Source: Simmondsia chinensis (taxonomy: Eukaryota > Streptophyta > Magnoliopsida > Caryophyllales > Simmondsiaceae). Taken from it: a stretch of 64,000 nucleotides of DNA. How positions within the stretch are numbered: position 1 is the first letter of the stretch; every line of letters begins with the position of its first letter. The position numbers were made by a program, and so were the translations under genes. The stretch covers positions 3,251,501 to 3,315,500 of the forward strand of contig JAGTTD010000022.1 of assembly GCA_018398585.1 (NCBI GenBank), written 5' to 3'. The notes beneath the pieces were generated by a model. The model did no database searches. It saw nothing but the letters and a program-made list of their open reading frames with translations, and was not told where the DNA came from. Of this stretch, positions 23,134-34,720 are shown one piece after another.

Positions 23134-23640
23134 TTAATTCAGAGGAGGGACATGATAAGAATGACCGCGGGTGTTTGTAGACGTGCCTTCACCACTAGAG
23201 TGCAGAGCAATTGGAGTTTTACACGTTGATCGATTGTGCCCGTGTTCCTTGCATCGACTGCACCTTTGCGGTATACGTTCCTCACCGACTGAAGGAATCC
23301 TCCTCTTCCTCCTCCTCCTCCTCCCGGAAGAGGTTCAAACATCGGGTGGAAGAAGGTTCATTTTTGATACATGATCCGGGATAGACAATTCACTTATGTG
23401 CGGCATCGGGTACACGACGCCTCTGTATGACTCGTACCAATAATCTCTGGAATAATATGGCGAGCATAAATCGTACAAACCATAAGGACCGTATCTTACA
23501 GCCGCCAAAGCATGCTCACATGGAAGTTGCTCCAGCTGAAACTTGCGATAGGTACATGTCCTAAGTGACATATCAACACAAAAAATCTTATCTCCATCAA
23601 TGACATCAAAGTGATACTCATGTGCTTGTAAAATCTGCAT
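23134..23640 (-). pseudogene. Mutator-like (MuDR-type) transposase, C-terminal fragment
   Basis: The minus strand reads a SWIM zinc-finger region (FCVDMSLRTCTYRKFQLEQ and LPCEHALAAVRYG), then PYYSRDYWYESYRGVVYPMP, a basic RRRRRKRRIPS stretch and a terminal CCHC knuckle (RCSRCKEHGHNRSTC). It ends with HVPPLN and a stop at 23134-23136. This order is the usual C-terminus of plant MULE transposases. The SWIM pattern C-x-C is broken to C-T-Y, and an in-frame TGA lies at 23335-23337, so it is inactive. The upstream boundary at about 23640 looks like a splice or truncation point. The catalytic domain is absent, replaced by the right satellite arm. Confidence 0.88.
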
Positions 23641-23739
23641 TGCATAAAAGTTAGAGACACACGATTAATAATGGTAATGCAAAAAAGATGAACAAAACCG
23701 GCAATTATCATGTCTAAAAGTGCAAGGATTATTAATGAT

Positions 23740-26700
23740 TAATTATACGCCACAATGTACTTGAAACATAGTACACCAAGTCGATTTTACACCGTTAAAA
23801 CATATCATATACGGCGTATATTTAAACATATACCACTAATCACTTGAAACACACATAAACAAGTTGATTTCACACCATTAAAACCAATCATACACGGTGT
23901 ATGGTTAAACATACGCCACTAATCACTTGAAACACACATAAACAAGTTGACTTTACACCTTTAAAACCTACCATACATGGTGTACGGTTAAACATACACC
24001 ACTAATCACTTGATACACGCTAAAACAAGTTCATTTTACAACGTTAATTACTTGAAACACACCATACATCACTAATCACTTGAAACACGCCTAAACAAGT
24101 TTATTTTACACCATTAAAACCTATCATACATGGTGTATGGTTAACCATACACCACTAATTAGTTGTAACACACTCAAACAAGTTGATTTCACACAATTTA
24201 GACCAATCACACACGGTGTATGATTGATCATACACTATTAATGACTTAAAAGACACTAAAGCAAGTTGATTTTACACACTTAAAACCTATCATATACGGT
24301 GTATAATTGATCATACACCACTAATGACGTAAAAGACACCAAACAAGTTGATTGTACACCCTTAAAACCTATCATATACGGTGTATGATTGATCATACAC
24401 CACTAATTACTTGAAACACACCTATAAAAGTTGATTTTATACCATTTAAACCTATCATACATAGTGTATGATTGATCATACACCACTAATTTCTTGAAAC
24501 ACACCTATACAAGTTGATTTCACACCATTAAAACCTATCATACACAGTATATGATTGATCATACACCACTAATTACTTGAAACACACCTATACAAGTTGA
24601 TTTTCTACCATTAAAATCTATCATACTCGGTGTATGATTAATCATATACAACTAATTACTTGAAACACACCTATACAAGTTGATTTTACACTATTAAAAC
24701 CTATCATATACGGTGTATGATTGATCATATACCACTAATTACTTGAGTGTATGATTGATCATACACCACTAATTACTTGAAACACACATATACAAGTTGA
24801 TTTCACACCATTAAAACCAATCATACACGGTGTATGATTGATCATATACCACTAATTACTTAAAACACACCTATACAAGTTGATTTTCTACCATTAAAAC
24901 CTATCATACACGGTGTATGATTGATCATACACTACTAATTACTTGAAACATACCTGCACAAGTAGATTTTACACCATTAAAACCTATCATACACGGTATA
25001 TGTTTATCATACACCACTAATTAGTTCAAACACACCTATACAAGTTAATTTCCCACCATTAAAACCTATTAAACACGATGTATAATTGATCATACACCAC
25101 TAATTATTTAAAACACACCTACACAAGTTGATTTCACTCCATTAAAACCGATCATACATCGCGAATTATTTGAAACACACCTATACAAGTTGATTTTCCA
25201 CCATTAAAACCTATCATATACGGTGTATGATTAATCATACACCACTAATTACTTGAAACATACCTATACAAGTTGATTTTATACCATTAAAACCTATCAT
25301 ACACGGTATATGATTTATCATACACCACTAGTTACTTCAAACACACCTATACAAGTTGATTTTTCACCATTAAAACCTATCAAACACAGTGTATAATTGA
25401 TCATACACCACTAATTACTTGAAATATATCTATACAAGTTGATTTCACACTATTAAAACCGATCATACATGGTGTATGATTGATCATACACCACTAATTA
25501 CTTGAAACACACCTAGATAGGATGATTTTACACCATTAAAACCTATCATACCCGGTTTATGATTGATCATACACCACTAATTACTTGAAACACACCTATA
25601 CAAGCTGATTTCACACCATTAAAACCAATCATACATGGTGTATGATTGATCATACACCACTAATTACTTGAAACACACCTATGCAAGTTGATTTCACATT
25701 ATACATGGTGTATGACTGATCATACACCACTAATTACATGAAATACACCTATACAAGTTGATTTCACACCATTAAAACCAATCATACGCGGTGTATGATT
25801 GATCATACACCACTAATTACTTAAAACACGCCAACACAAAATGATCTCACACCGTTAAAACCTGTCACACACGGTATATGATTGATCATACACCACTAAT
25901 TACTTAAAACACACACATACAAGTTGATTTCTCACCATTAGAACCAATTATACACGGTGTATGATTGATCATACACTGCTAATTACTTGAAACACACCTA
26001 TACAAGTTGATTTTCCACCATTAAAATCTATCATACGCGGTGTATGATTGATCATACACTACTAATTACTTGAAACACACATACACAAGTAGATTTTACA
26101 TCATTAAAACCTATCATACACGGTATATAATTTATCATACACCACTAATTACTTCAAACACACCTATACAAGTTGATTTCCCACCATTAAAACCTATCAA
26201 ACACGATGTATAATTGATCATACCCTACTAATTACTTGAAACACACCTATACAAGTTGATTTCATACCATTAAAACCGATCATACATGGTGTATGATTGA
26301 TCATATACCACTAATTACTTGAAACACATCTATACAAGTTGATTTCCCACCATTAAAACCTATCATACACGGTGTATGACTGATCATACACCCCTAATTA
26401 CTTGAAACACACCTACACAAGTTGATTTTACACCATTAAAACCTATCATACATGGCATATGATTTATCATATACCACTAGTTACTTCAAACACACATATA
26501 CAAGTTGATTTTCCACCATTAAAACCTATCAAACACGGTGTATAATTGATCATACACCACTAATTATTTGGAACACATCTATACAAGTTGATTTCACACC
26601 ATTAAAATTGATCATACATGGTGTATGATTGATCATACACCACTAATTACTTGAAATACACTTATACAAGTTGATTTTTCACTATTAAAACCTATCATAC

Positions 26701-27066
26701 ACGGTGTATGATTGATTATACACCACTAATTACTTGAAACACACCTATACAAGTTAATTTTACACAATTAAAACCTATCATACATGGTGTATGATTGATC
26801 ATACACCGTGTATTGCTTGAAACACACCTAGACAAGATGATTTTACACCATTAAAACCTATCATACACGGTGTATGATTGATCATACACCACTAATTACA
26901 TGAAACACCCCTATACAAGTTGATTATACACCATTAAAACCAATCATACACGGTATATGATTGATTATACACCACTAATTATTTAAAATACACCTAGACA
27001 AGATGATTTTACACCATTAAAACCTATCATACACGGTGTATGATTGATCGTACACCACTTATTACT
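23740..27066 (-). repeat. Minisatellite array, right arm (same unit inverted, about 40 copies)
   Basis: The units are the reverse complement of the left arm: GGTGTATGATTG/ATCATACACC, then 'actaattacttgaaacacacc' and 'acaagttgatttt'. A partial unit near 24735-24780 shows an internal deletion or unequal exchange. Inner units near 23740-24100 are diverged (TACGCC, TTAAAC variants). Confidence 0.95.
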
Positions 27067-27099
27067 GATGCCCTATTGATCACAGGTTGCCATAATGCG

Positions 27100-27260
27100 A
27101 GGTCGGCAGGTCTCTCAGGTTGGGGGTCCTCGGAAAATAGCCTCTCTTTTGGTTAACATCCTGAAGGGGGAAGGCTGCATACATCAACCCCCCCCCCCCC
27201 CCCCGGACCCCGCTTGTGCTGGAGCCCTTGAGGCACTGGGATTGTTTTTTTTTTTTTTTT
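27100..27260 (+). mobile_element. SINE copy 2
   Basis: CAGGTTGGGGGTCCTCGGAA, CATCCTGAAGGGGGAAGGC, a C-run (27187-27204) and GAGGCACTGGGATTG match the family at 13795. It ends in an 18-T run (about 27245-27262). It lies just outside the right satellite arm. Confidence 0.75.
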
Positions 27261-27269
27261 TTATTTGTT

Positions 27270-28490
27270 TGTTTGTATATCGATATTTTTTATTTTAACT
27301 ATAACCATGGATCGCATGTTAAAATTCAGAGAAAGAAATATATAAAATGTAAGTTGAATATTAGACATGAGTCACGAATGTGTACTCTGAAAACATCCTC
27401 TAATTTGGATCAGTAATTGCTGTAACACAAATGGGTCATGAATCGACATGAAAACTAAAAGATCAAGGCAATTTTGACCCATGTAGAATCGATTAAGCGA
27501 ATAGGACAATCACCGATTTCATGAGTAGAATTTCGGCATATTTGACAAAGGAGGGGAATGAGAAAGGTCCAAAAATACTCGTATACTAGCACACTATATC
27601 ACGTTAAGAGGCAGAGCATGGACCGGATAACTCGAGTTCTGGCCACCCGCAGCCGGCTGCGTTGTCGGGTTACCACCCTGGCCGGGTGGTCCATGCTGGT
27701 GGTCATGGCCCTTTTGAGCATTGCCACCATGGCAAGCCGAGCTACGATCCTGGCCCACATTATCCCTTGATGGATAGTACTGGCTAATGCCAAGAAAGGG
27801 TAAGTGTTGGTGGAGAGTTCCCGAAATTTAAGACGTTTTTTCTCCTAATAAAGATTGGTTCAAAGAAGCTCAAACGTTAATCTCACTCGTCCATTGGAAA
27901 CATAGTATCCTTGCACTTATCAAACAATGAAGGAGAATAATTGTGTCTCAAGAAACCAACTCTTCAAAAAACTGAAGCTGGTGGGTAACGGTTCAAGAAT
28001 AGTTTTATACTCTGACATGTGCCCTCTTGCAAATGTGAGATGGGCATGATGCATAGATAATGGCAATTGGGTCGGGTTAATATCACGTTTGGTCTATCTT
28101 GAGTCAGGTCGAAATTGGGTTGGGTCAGGCACGGGTCCGGTTATTCTTAGGTTCAGGTTGACCTCAGGTCGAGTTAGTCTCAGGTTGGGTCGACATTGGG
28201 TGGTCAACCTCAGGTCAGGTTAACCTTGGGCAGGGTCATCCTTGGGTCGGATCGAATTTCAGGTTGATTCATCAAGTTATTTTGATAATATATTTATTCG
28301 AACCTTGAAAATTATAACTAAAATTATAAAATAAATGACTATAATTATCTTATTATTTAGATTCTATAATGAGTTGGATTTCTATTTGGATCATTTTGGA
28401 TTATAGGACAGGTTTGGTTCAAGTCTTGGGTCATCACGGGTCTGGTCTAATTCGGGTTGTACTATAATCAACCTCAAAGACATGTTTCAA
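27270..28490. repeat. Segmental duplication block, copy B (matches 41440-42350 plus 48797-49020)
   Basis: Highly similar to copy C over about 27290-28020, with the same order of landmarks (TTTTTATTTTAACTATAACC, GAATAGGACAATCACC, CATTATCCCTTGATGGATAG). Part of it (28060-28470) is rich in GGTCGGGTT/GGTTGGGTC repeats, like a decayed hAT-type MITE also present in copy C. Confidence 0.8.
27599..27793 (-). pseudogene. Unrecognised Gly/Gln/His-rich exon-like segment, copy B
   Basis: I do not recognise it. One minus-strand frame reads SQYYPSRDNVGQ, GNAQKGHDHQHGPPGQGGN and QNSSYPVHALPLNV. The same frame occurs in copy C (41762-41956) with two in-frame stops. Composition suggests a low-complexity tail of a regulatory or RNA-binding protein, but no domain supports that. 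Selection cannot be judged by eye. Confidence 0.35.
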
Positions 28491-28499
28491 CAATACTTT

Positions 28500-29040
28500 T
28501 TGATCCTCAAAAGCTCAACTAAGAAAGTTGGCTCATGTCCCTCTTTGCTATAATCAGAGCAATTTGGGAATCAAGAAATGCTTTCATCTTTAGGAATTAA
28601 ACTACTATTTGATCATGCATCATAGACACAGTAAAATTGTGAGTTATCACTTGATTCCAAATCATTGATTTGCTGCATTGACCTTTCCATCCATTATTTT
28701 ATACCCTTGCAAAGTGATTTTCAGTACTATTCCAGGACACAGACCCAAATTGTTCACTCCGCATGCACCTAGCTTAGGATTTTGAGTTCGTTATTTTCTA
28801 ATTCTTTTTGGAATTTGGCTCTTGTACCTGTTGGGAGTCCGTTTCCTGTATATTTCGAAGGATCATATCCTTTTAAAAGTCAAAAGAAAACTTTTCTTGC
28901 TGCAATCGGTAAATTGCCTTGTGAACCATAAAGAATAACTGAGACAAACATCAGAATCCTATACTTTTCACTTTGCCAAAATCTAGTTAGAGATGATAAA
29001 TGTAAATAAGAGTCTAAGCTTTGAAAGACTTAATCACTGA
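28500..29040 (-). pseudogene. Unrecognised exon-like block, copy B
   Basis: Counterpart of 7148-7770: it shares KMKAFLDSQIALI, a GLCPGIVLKITLQGYKIMDGK segment and a GYDPSKYTGNGLPTGTRAKF segment, with different disruptions. It lies at the same position downstream of the UGT 3' end. Function unknown. Confidence 0.35.
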
Positions 29041-29319
29041 CTAATTAGATGATGATTGTGGTACAAGAGAACTCCATGCATACGCTGAACGCCATAATCT
29101 TCATATACATAAACTTTCTTCTTCTAGTTGGATTCCTTTTACATTATTACACCAAGTGAATCGCTTGTTAGCTCATAGTAAATCTAATAAGCATAAAACA
29201 AATGTAAAACAAGCGAAATTTTCATTATTAAAGGACATCGAACAAAAATTTATTAGTTTACATCGGTGTTGCAACTATTGACATAAAAATAAATCAAGAC
29301 CCTGTAATTTATGTAACCA

Positions 29320-30717
29320 TTACATGTTTTTGTAAGACTTCCATTTTAGTGCCACTTCATTGAGTGTCTTGTTAGAAGACCCGTCTTCACTTAGTACCAT
29401 ATTTGCTGCATCTTTTAGGTCTTTCATCCTTCTCCATATTCTTTTTCCTTCTTCTCCTTTCATTAGGTCTCTTACCACAGTCACTATATCCCCTCGACCT
29501 ATCAAACCATTCTCCCCTGCCTTTGGCCTCAATGCCACTTTCAAGCCATCAGTTATCATCACTGCGTTCATTTTCTGCTCTGCATATAATGGCCAGGCGA
29601 TGAGAGGTACACCATAAAAAATACTTTCTAGAATCGAGTTCCATCCACAGTGGGTTATGAACCCACCCATGGACCTGTGGCTAAGGACCTTCATTTATGG
29701 GACCCATGATGGAGTCATTAGGCCTCGCCCCTTGGTCCTTTCCAAGAATCCTTCGGGAAGAAAGTCAAGTGGGTTTTCATCCCCATGTACTTTAAAATAC
29801 GTGGCATTTGCAATTCTATCATTTGGGGGCCTGACAACCCACAAAAATCTCTTCTGAGTCATTTCAAGACCATACGCTAGCTCATTCAACTGCTCAGAAG
29901 AGACGGTCCCACCACTTCCCAACGACACGAATAAAACAGACCCATGTGGCTGATTATCCAACCACGCGAGGCACTCACTACCATCCACTGCATCACTCGA
30001 ACTGGCTTGCAATAGGGGCCCGACCGGGTAAATTGGGGACTTTCCCGGTTCATTCTCTAAAAGAATCTTAAGAGCATCCTCTTCGAGTTCACAAAAGCTA
30101 TTTAGCATAATCCCCTCAGCTAAGTTATACCGATTTGCGTGATGGAGCATCCACTTATATGCATCGTCTTTCCGGTCCTGAACCGGGTCAGCTAGGTCAA
30201 TCCTGCGAATTGGGACACACCCAGGCATTTGACCCGGTTCATCCATTTCCCGGTACTCACAAGAAACGGTCCGGTCCAAGTGAGGCAAATAAAAGACAAA
30301 AGACAAGACCATAGCCGACACAGTGGAAAACATGTACGGTACACGCCACCTCAAACACGTCAGTACCAAACAGATCCACCACCACCGCCACCAGCCGCCT
30401 GTTGGCGGCAATCCCAGCAAGGGACCCCCGAAGAGCTTGTAGGGACCGAGTGACGGTGAGGCAGATCTTGGTCTCGGCCTTGGTGTCGGCGGGGAGGTCG
30501 TCGAAGCTGACCGGGGGGAGGAACCGGGAGTCGATGGAGGCGGGGAGGGAAAAGAGAGGGCAGCGCGTGCGGCGGAGGAGGGTGGCGCGTGGGTGGGTAT
30601 GAGGAAAGTGAAGGTGAAATCATGGGAGTTTAAAAGGCATTTGGAGAATTGGATGAGTGGGATGAGGTGGCCCATTCCTGGGGAGGGTATAACTACAATA
30701 TGGGGTGTCTTTTCCAT
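29320..30717 (-). pseudogene. UGT72B-like glucosyltransferase copy B
   Basis: Full-length homologue of the intact gene at 49799-51211, starting MEKTPHIVVIPSPGMGHLIP at 30717. Three lesions are visible. A one-base loss after ARAAL (about codon 56) throws the frame. A deletion of about 16 bases near 30330 restores it, so about 80 codons, including the conserved VVxDLFGTD catalytic Asp region, are replaced by a Pro/Arg-rich shifted reading. A Gln codon before MKVLSH becomes TAA (29695-29697), splitting the PSPG box; the remaining 29320-29694 would encode the C-terminus. It would give no active enzyme. Confidence 0.93.
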
Positions 30718-30739
30718 GGAAATTAAATCAAATTATAGC

Positions 30740-30985
30740 TTAAATTTCAACAAAACAGCGAAATCGGCAAAACGAGCCCTGGAAATCCCGAAACCGGGAG
30801 ACCTATAGAACAGACCCAAAAGATAAAAACAGGGAGACAACAACAAGAAACAGGCGCAACCAAACCAAAAACAGAACAACCACGACCACCTAAACAGGAA
30901 AAGAAGACAAAAACAAAAAAGACAGGACGACGGAAGATGCTGAAGCAGAGCTACCCAAAAGACCACCTGGCTGGAACTCAGCTGA
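30740..30985 (-). mobile_element. LINE 3'-end-like A/C-rich insertion
   Basis: The plus strand is A/C-rich (AACAACAAGAAACAGG, AACAGGAAAAGAAGACAAAA), resembling 6120-6735 and 44462-44850. It interrupts the UGT 5' flank relative to copy C. No tail or target duplication was resolved. Confidence 0.4.
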
Positions 30986-31219
30986 GGAAAATTCAGTCAA
31001 ACAAAACACGGAAAACTCAGTTGTGTTGGGGAATATGTTAGCAGGTGGGCATTTATAGAGCTTGTTAAGTGCATGAACTATGTATGTTCCATGTTCAACA
31101 TTGTTATCTATTTATATTTTTTTATTTTCAAAATATTATAAATTAAGCTGTTTTATTGTGTTTTAAATTTTTATCCAAATTTCAAGTAGGGTTCTATAAT
31201 CGAGCGAAAGGGTCAGGAC

Positions 31220-32040
31220 TAGAGGTGGCAATCGAGTCATTTGGGTCGGGTTCGGGTGAACCCATTTGGTTTGGGTCATTTCGGGTTTATAATAAAGTCA
31301 GGTCGGGTTGGGTCCAGGTCGACCCATTCAGGCTCGGGTCACTTTCAGATTTTATATGTGCTCGGGTCAGGTTGGGTCTGGGTTAAGTTATTTCGGGCTT
31401 GAGTCACTTTAATGTTGAGTGGTTTTTAGTTCGGGTCAATCTTGGGTCAGGTTGCACAGGTTTCAGATCTTCACATTCCTACTATTTAGTATCTTGGTGG
31501 TATAAACCAGTTACAAATACAACTAACACCTTGACTAACTTGACTAATACAAGAAGCTAAAGAGGCTAATTAAGCTAGATCTAGGGAGTTATACTATTTA
31601 TTTACAAGCCTATGAATTATTGGTACTTAATTCCATAAGCCCCATTTGGTAGAATCATGACATAATACCAACAATAAACACATTAAGCCCCTTTTAAATT
31701 ATATCAAATAATTTATATTTTTATCAATATATTTATTATATTATTAATATAGGTGCTCAATAATATATTATGAAGTTCAATTGTACTTCTGACAACCAAT
31801 AATTCTTATTGAATTTAAAGACATTAGGTAAATTTAGCTTTCAAGTCGGGTTGGGTGTTGGTTCAGGTCAAATTAGTATCAGGTTATTTTCAGGTCAGGC
31901 AAAGAATATGTCAGGTTAGTTACAGGTCGTGTCGTTTTAGTTTCGGGTTCAATTATTTACGATATAACTTTGGTTCAAGTTAGGTCGGTTTATAGATTTT
32001 CAGGTCAATTTTTCAGAACTCGTTGAATTTGCCACCTCTA
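31220..32040. mobile_element. hAT-type MITE
   Basis: TIRs TAGAGGTGGCAA and TTGCCACCTCTA. Near-perfect 8-bp duplication GTCAGGAC/GTCGGGAC (31212-31219 and 32041-32048). The ends are rich in GGGTCGGGTT and CAGGTC repeats; the middle (about 31480-31840) is different AT-rich DNA. No coding capacity. Confidence 0.85.
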
Positions 32041-32282
32041 GTCGGGACCTAACCTTATTTTTCATATCGAGTCGCCTTACCAATGCATTTCTCAGGTTTC
32101 TCTTTCTTGTACTGCTATATATATATATATATATATATCTTGTAGAATTCATGCCCATTTGGGTGAGAGAAAACACTGAGAGTGAGGGAAAGGGAAAGTG
32201 AGTGAAAATTTTGTAATGCTCAATTTTTGATCGAGTGAAGTTCTCCACCTCCGTTCGTGATTTTTCCTTCTCTTTAATGGTA

Positions 32283-32418
32283 CAGCAACAACAACAGTCC
32301 CCAATGCCTCAAGGGCTCCCGCGTACGCAGGGTCTGGGAGGGGAAGGATGTACGCAGTCTTACCCCCTCAGGGTGGGGCCCTGATGAGAGGCTATTTCCA
32401 AGGATCCCCAACCTGTTT
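32283..32418 (-). mobile_element. SINE copy 3, with perfect 16-bp target duplication
   Basis: 136 bp flanked by CTTCTCTTTAATGGTA at 32267-32282 and 32419-32434. On the minus strand it starts CAGGTTGGGGATCC and ends in TTGTTGTTGCTG-like sequence, a TTG-repeat tail as in tobacco TS-type SINEs. This copy gives the cleanest definition of the family ends. Confidence 0.9.
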
Positions 32419-32639
32419 CTTCTCTTTAATGGTATCCACGTAAATACCAAGTGTCTTCATTTCTCTTTCTCCCTTATCTTCTCATTTGAAGTTTCAGATT
32501 TTGTTAAGTTTCTAAATCGAATCCGAATCTTGGATATTTTGCCTAACATAAATCTTAAAATATTCTTCTACTTTGATTAATTGTTTTAATTTCCACTTAA
32601 AGTATCTTTAAAAAGTCATAAGAAATCTATCTTTAGTAT

Positions 32640-34275
32640 TAATTAGAAGTTGTACCTCTCCCTAGAAGTCTAAGAATTCCAAATAACCTAACAGATAAAT
32701 TTTACCTCTACTTTTATTAAAAATATTTTAAATATGTAAATAAAATAATAGTTTTACAGTCACCATCATAATTTCTAAAAGTATATTTAAGACATCATAA
32801 GAAATTTTAAATTATCCAAAACTATATTTATCATTACTTTATTTTTAAAATTCAAAATTAATTAATATTCATCTATAATTATAAAAAATTATACATGTAT
32901 TTGTATCCTTATTTTTGATAAAATTAATTAAATAATAATCTATACTAAAAAGGTATAAAACTTTAATCAAACTATTTTTTTCATTTTATTGTTAAATTGA
33001 ATTGAAAATTTAAAAAAAAAAATTAACATATATATTCAAAAAGAACAATAATGAAAAAGAACAATATCAATAATTTAACCTTTATTTTTCTAAAAAATTA
33101 ATTTATATAGAAAAACAGCACAACTTTCTTTTCTTTGCGAGAACCGTATTTTACATTTTTAAAAAAAATTGAGATTGTATCTTAAATTATATTTATCATT
33201 ATTTCTATTTAAATATTTAAAAATTAATTAATATTCATGTAAACTAAAAATAATTATACCTATGTTTTTGTTAAAATTAAGTAAATAAACATCCATATTC
33301 AAAAGGAATAAAAATTGTTAGAAAAAATAAAATTAAATTTTGACTTTTCTAAAATTATATTTATCATTAGTTTATATATATTTTTAAAAATTAATTAATA
33401 TTTATTTGAATTAAAAATTCATTTATATTTAAATTTTATAAATTATTTTATAAACGAATAATAAATATAATTTTAGATAAGTCAAAATTTAATTTTATTC
33501 TTTCGAAAATGTTTTATTCCTTTTGAAAATGGATGGTTATTTAATTAATTTAAACAAAAACAGAGGTATAATCATTTTTAGTTCACATGAATATTAATTA
33601 ATTTTTAAATATTTAAAAATAAAAAAGTAATAAATATAATTTAAGATACTATCTCAATTTTTTATAAAAAATTTAAAATACAGTGGTTGTAGGAAAAAAA
33701 AAATTGTGCTATTTTGCTCTATAAAATAATTTTTTTAAAAAAAATAGAGGTAAAATTATTGGTATTGTTCTTTCTAAATATAGATGATTAGTTTTTAAAA
33801 TTTTTCATTTAATTTAATAATAAAATGTAAAAATATTAGTTTGATTAAAGTTTTATTCTTTTTTAGTACAGATGATTATTTAATTAATTTTAACAAAAAT
33901 AAGGATACAAATACATATATAATTTTTTTATAAATATAGATTAATATTAATTAATTTGGAATTTTAAATATCAAGTAATGATTAATATAATTTTAGATAA
34001 TTTAAAATTTCTTATAATATCAAGTAACTTACTGTAAAACAATTATTTTATTTAAATATATAAAATATTTTTAACAAAAATAGAGGTAAAATCTATCTGT
34101 TAGGTTATTTGGAGTTCCTACACTTCTTGAGCATGTTTCCCACCGATCTCATAAACAATGCAAGGGACTTTCTCATTTGTCAAAAACAAGAAGATTGCTT
34201 ACTAATAAAGATATTTAAATATTTAAATTAGGTGGATTTTAGAAACATTTGGGGAGAGGCACAACTTCAAATTAA
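32640..34275. repeat. 1.6-kb AT-rich foldback element
   Basis: The two halves are reverse complements. Left: AAATAACCTAACAGATAAAT (32680) and TTACCTCTACTTTTATTAAA. Right: TTTAACAAAAATAGAGGTAA (34069) and ATCTATCTGTTAGGTTATTT (34091). The pairing runs through most of the length, with the axis near 33400. An outer block (TTAGAAGTTGTACCTCTCCC at 32643 against GGGGAGAGGCACAACTTCAA at 34251) pairs beyond an unpaired segment of about 115 bp in the right arm. No coding capacity. Confidence 0.85.
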
Positions 34276-34339
34276 TAATAAAAAATTTGATAGGTTGATT
34301 TAACGATTATAAATGCCTATATATTTACTGCTAGTATCA

Positions 34340-34680
34340 ACTATAATGTTTATTATTAACTTTTTTAGGTTGATAAACTAGTACATAGTGAAAAAATTAT
34401 TAATATAATTCAATATGTAGCACACGTGTTATCCATTTAATAATTGGGTTAGCTAAAGGTTGAGAAATACTGATACATTTATAATGAGTTAGATTCGGGT
34501 TGACTTAATTTCTAAGACCCGTCCCATAACACGAACACGAAAACAACACTTTGCCGGGCCTGTATCATGGCGCAATGTCATTGATGACTTTAAGTTTTGT
34601 CAGTTTAAATATGCATTAACATCCATAAATAAATAATTGTTTTTTTCCATCTTGTATAGTGTAAAAAAGACAGCACCATA
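34340..34680. repeat. Segmental duplication block, copy B (matches 14266-14685)
   Basis: See the copy A entry. Order and spacing of landmarks are conserved up to 'gacagcaccat'. Confidence 0.78.
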
Positions 34681-34686
34681 TTGTTC

Positions 34687-34718
<32 letters not shown>

Positions 34719-34720
34719 AG
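34680..34720 (+). mobile_element. Poly(A) micro-retroposon with 12-bp target duplication
   Basis: A 41-bp insert, 7 bp followed by about 29 A and GAGAG. It is flanked by AGACAGCACCAT at 34668-34679 and 34721-34732. This is the expected result of an extreme 5'-truncated LINE-mediated insertion. Copy A has a single AGCACCAT at the equivalent place. Confidence 0.75.

Larger units (their letters stand above)
20024..27066. mobile_element. Composite element: Mutator-type transposase fragment between inverted 83-bp satellite arms
   Basis: Two long arrays of the same 83-bp unit lie in opposite orientation (20024-22570 and 23740-27066). Between them is about 1.2 kb holding the C-terminal part of a MuDR/MULE transposase on the minus strand. 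The arrangement resembles a MULE whose terminal inverted repeats have grown into minisatellites. I could not find matching termini or a 9-bp target duplication: the left edge has diverged units, while the right edge ends abruptly at a canonical unit. Treating all of it as one mobile element is therefore inference. The facing arrays and the MULE fragment are direct observations. Confidence 0.6.

Noticed and set aside
20024..27066. Regular repeats with spacers resembling a CRISPR array
   Set aside because: Units are 83 bp with no unique spacers, the whole unit repeats, and the sequence is plant nuclear DNA.
29695..30717. UGT copy B as a real 340-residue gene
   Set aside because: About 80 codons are read out of frame and the PSPG box is cut by a stop.
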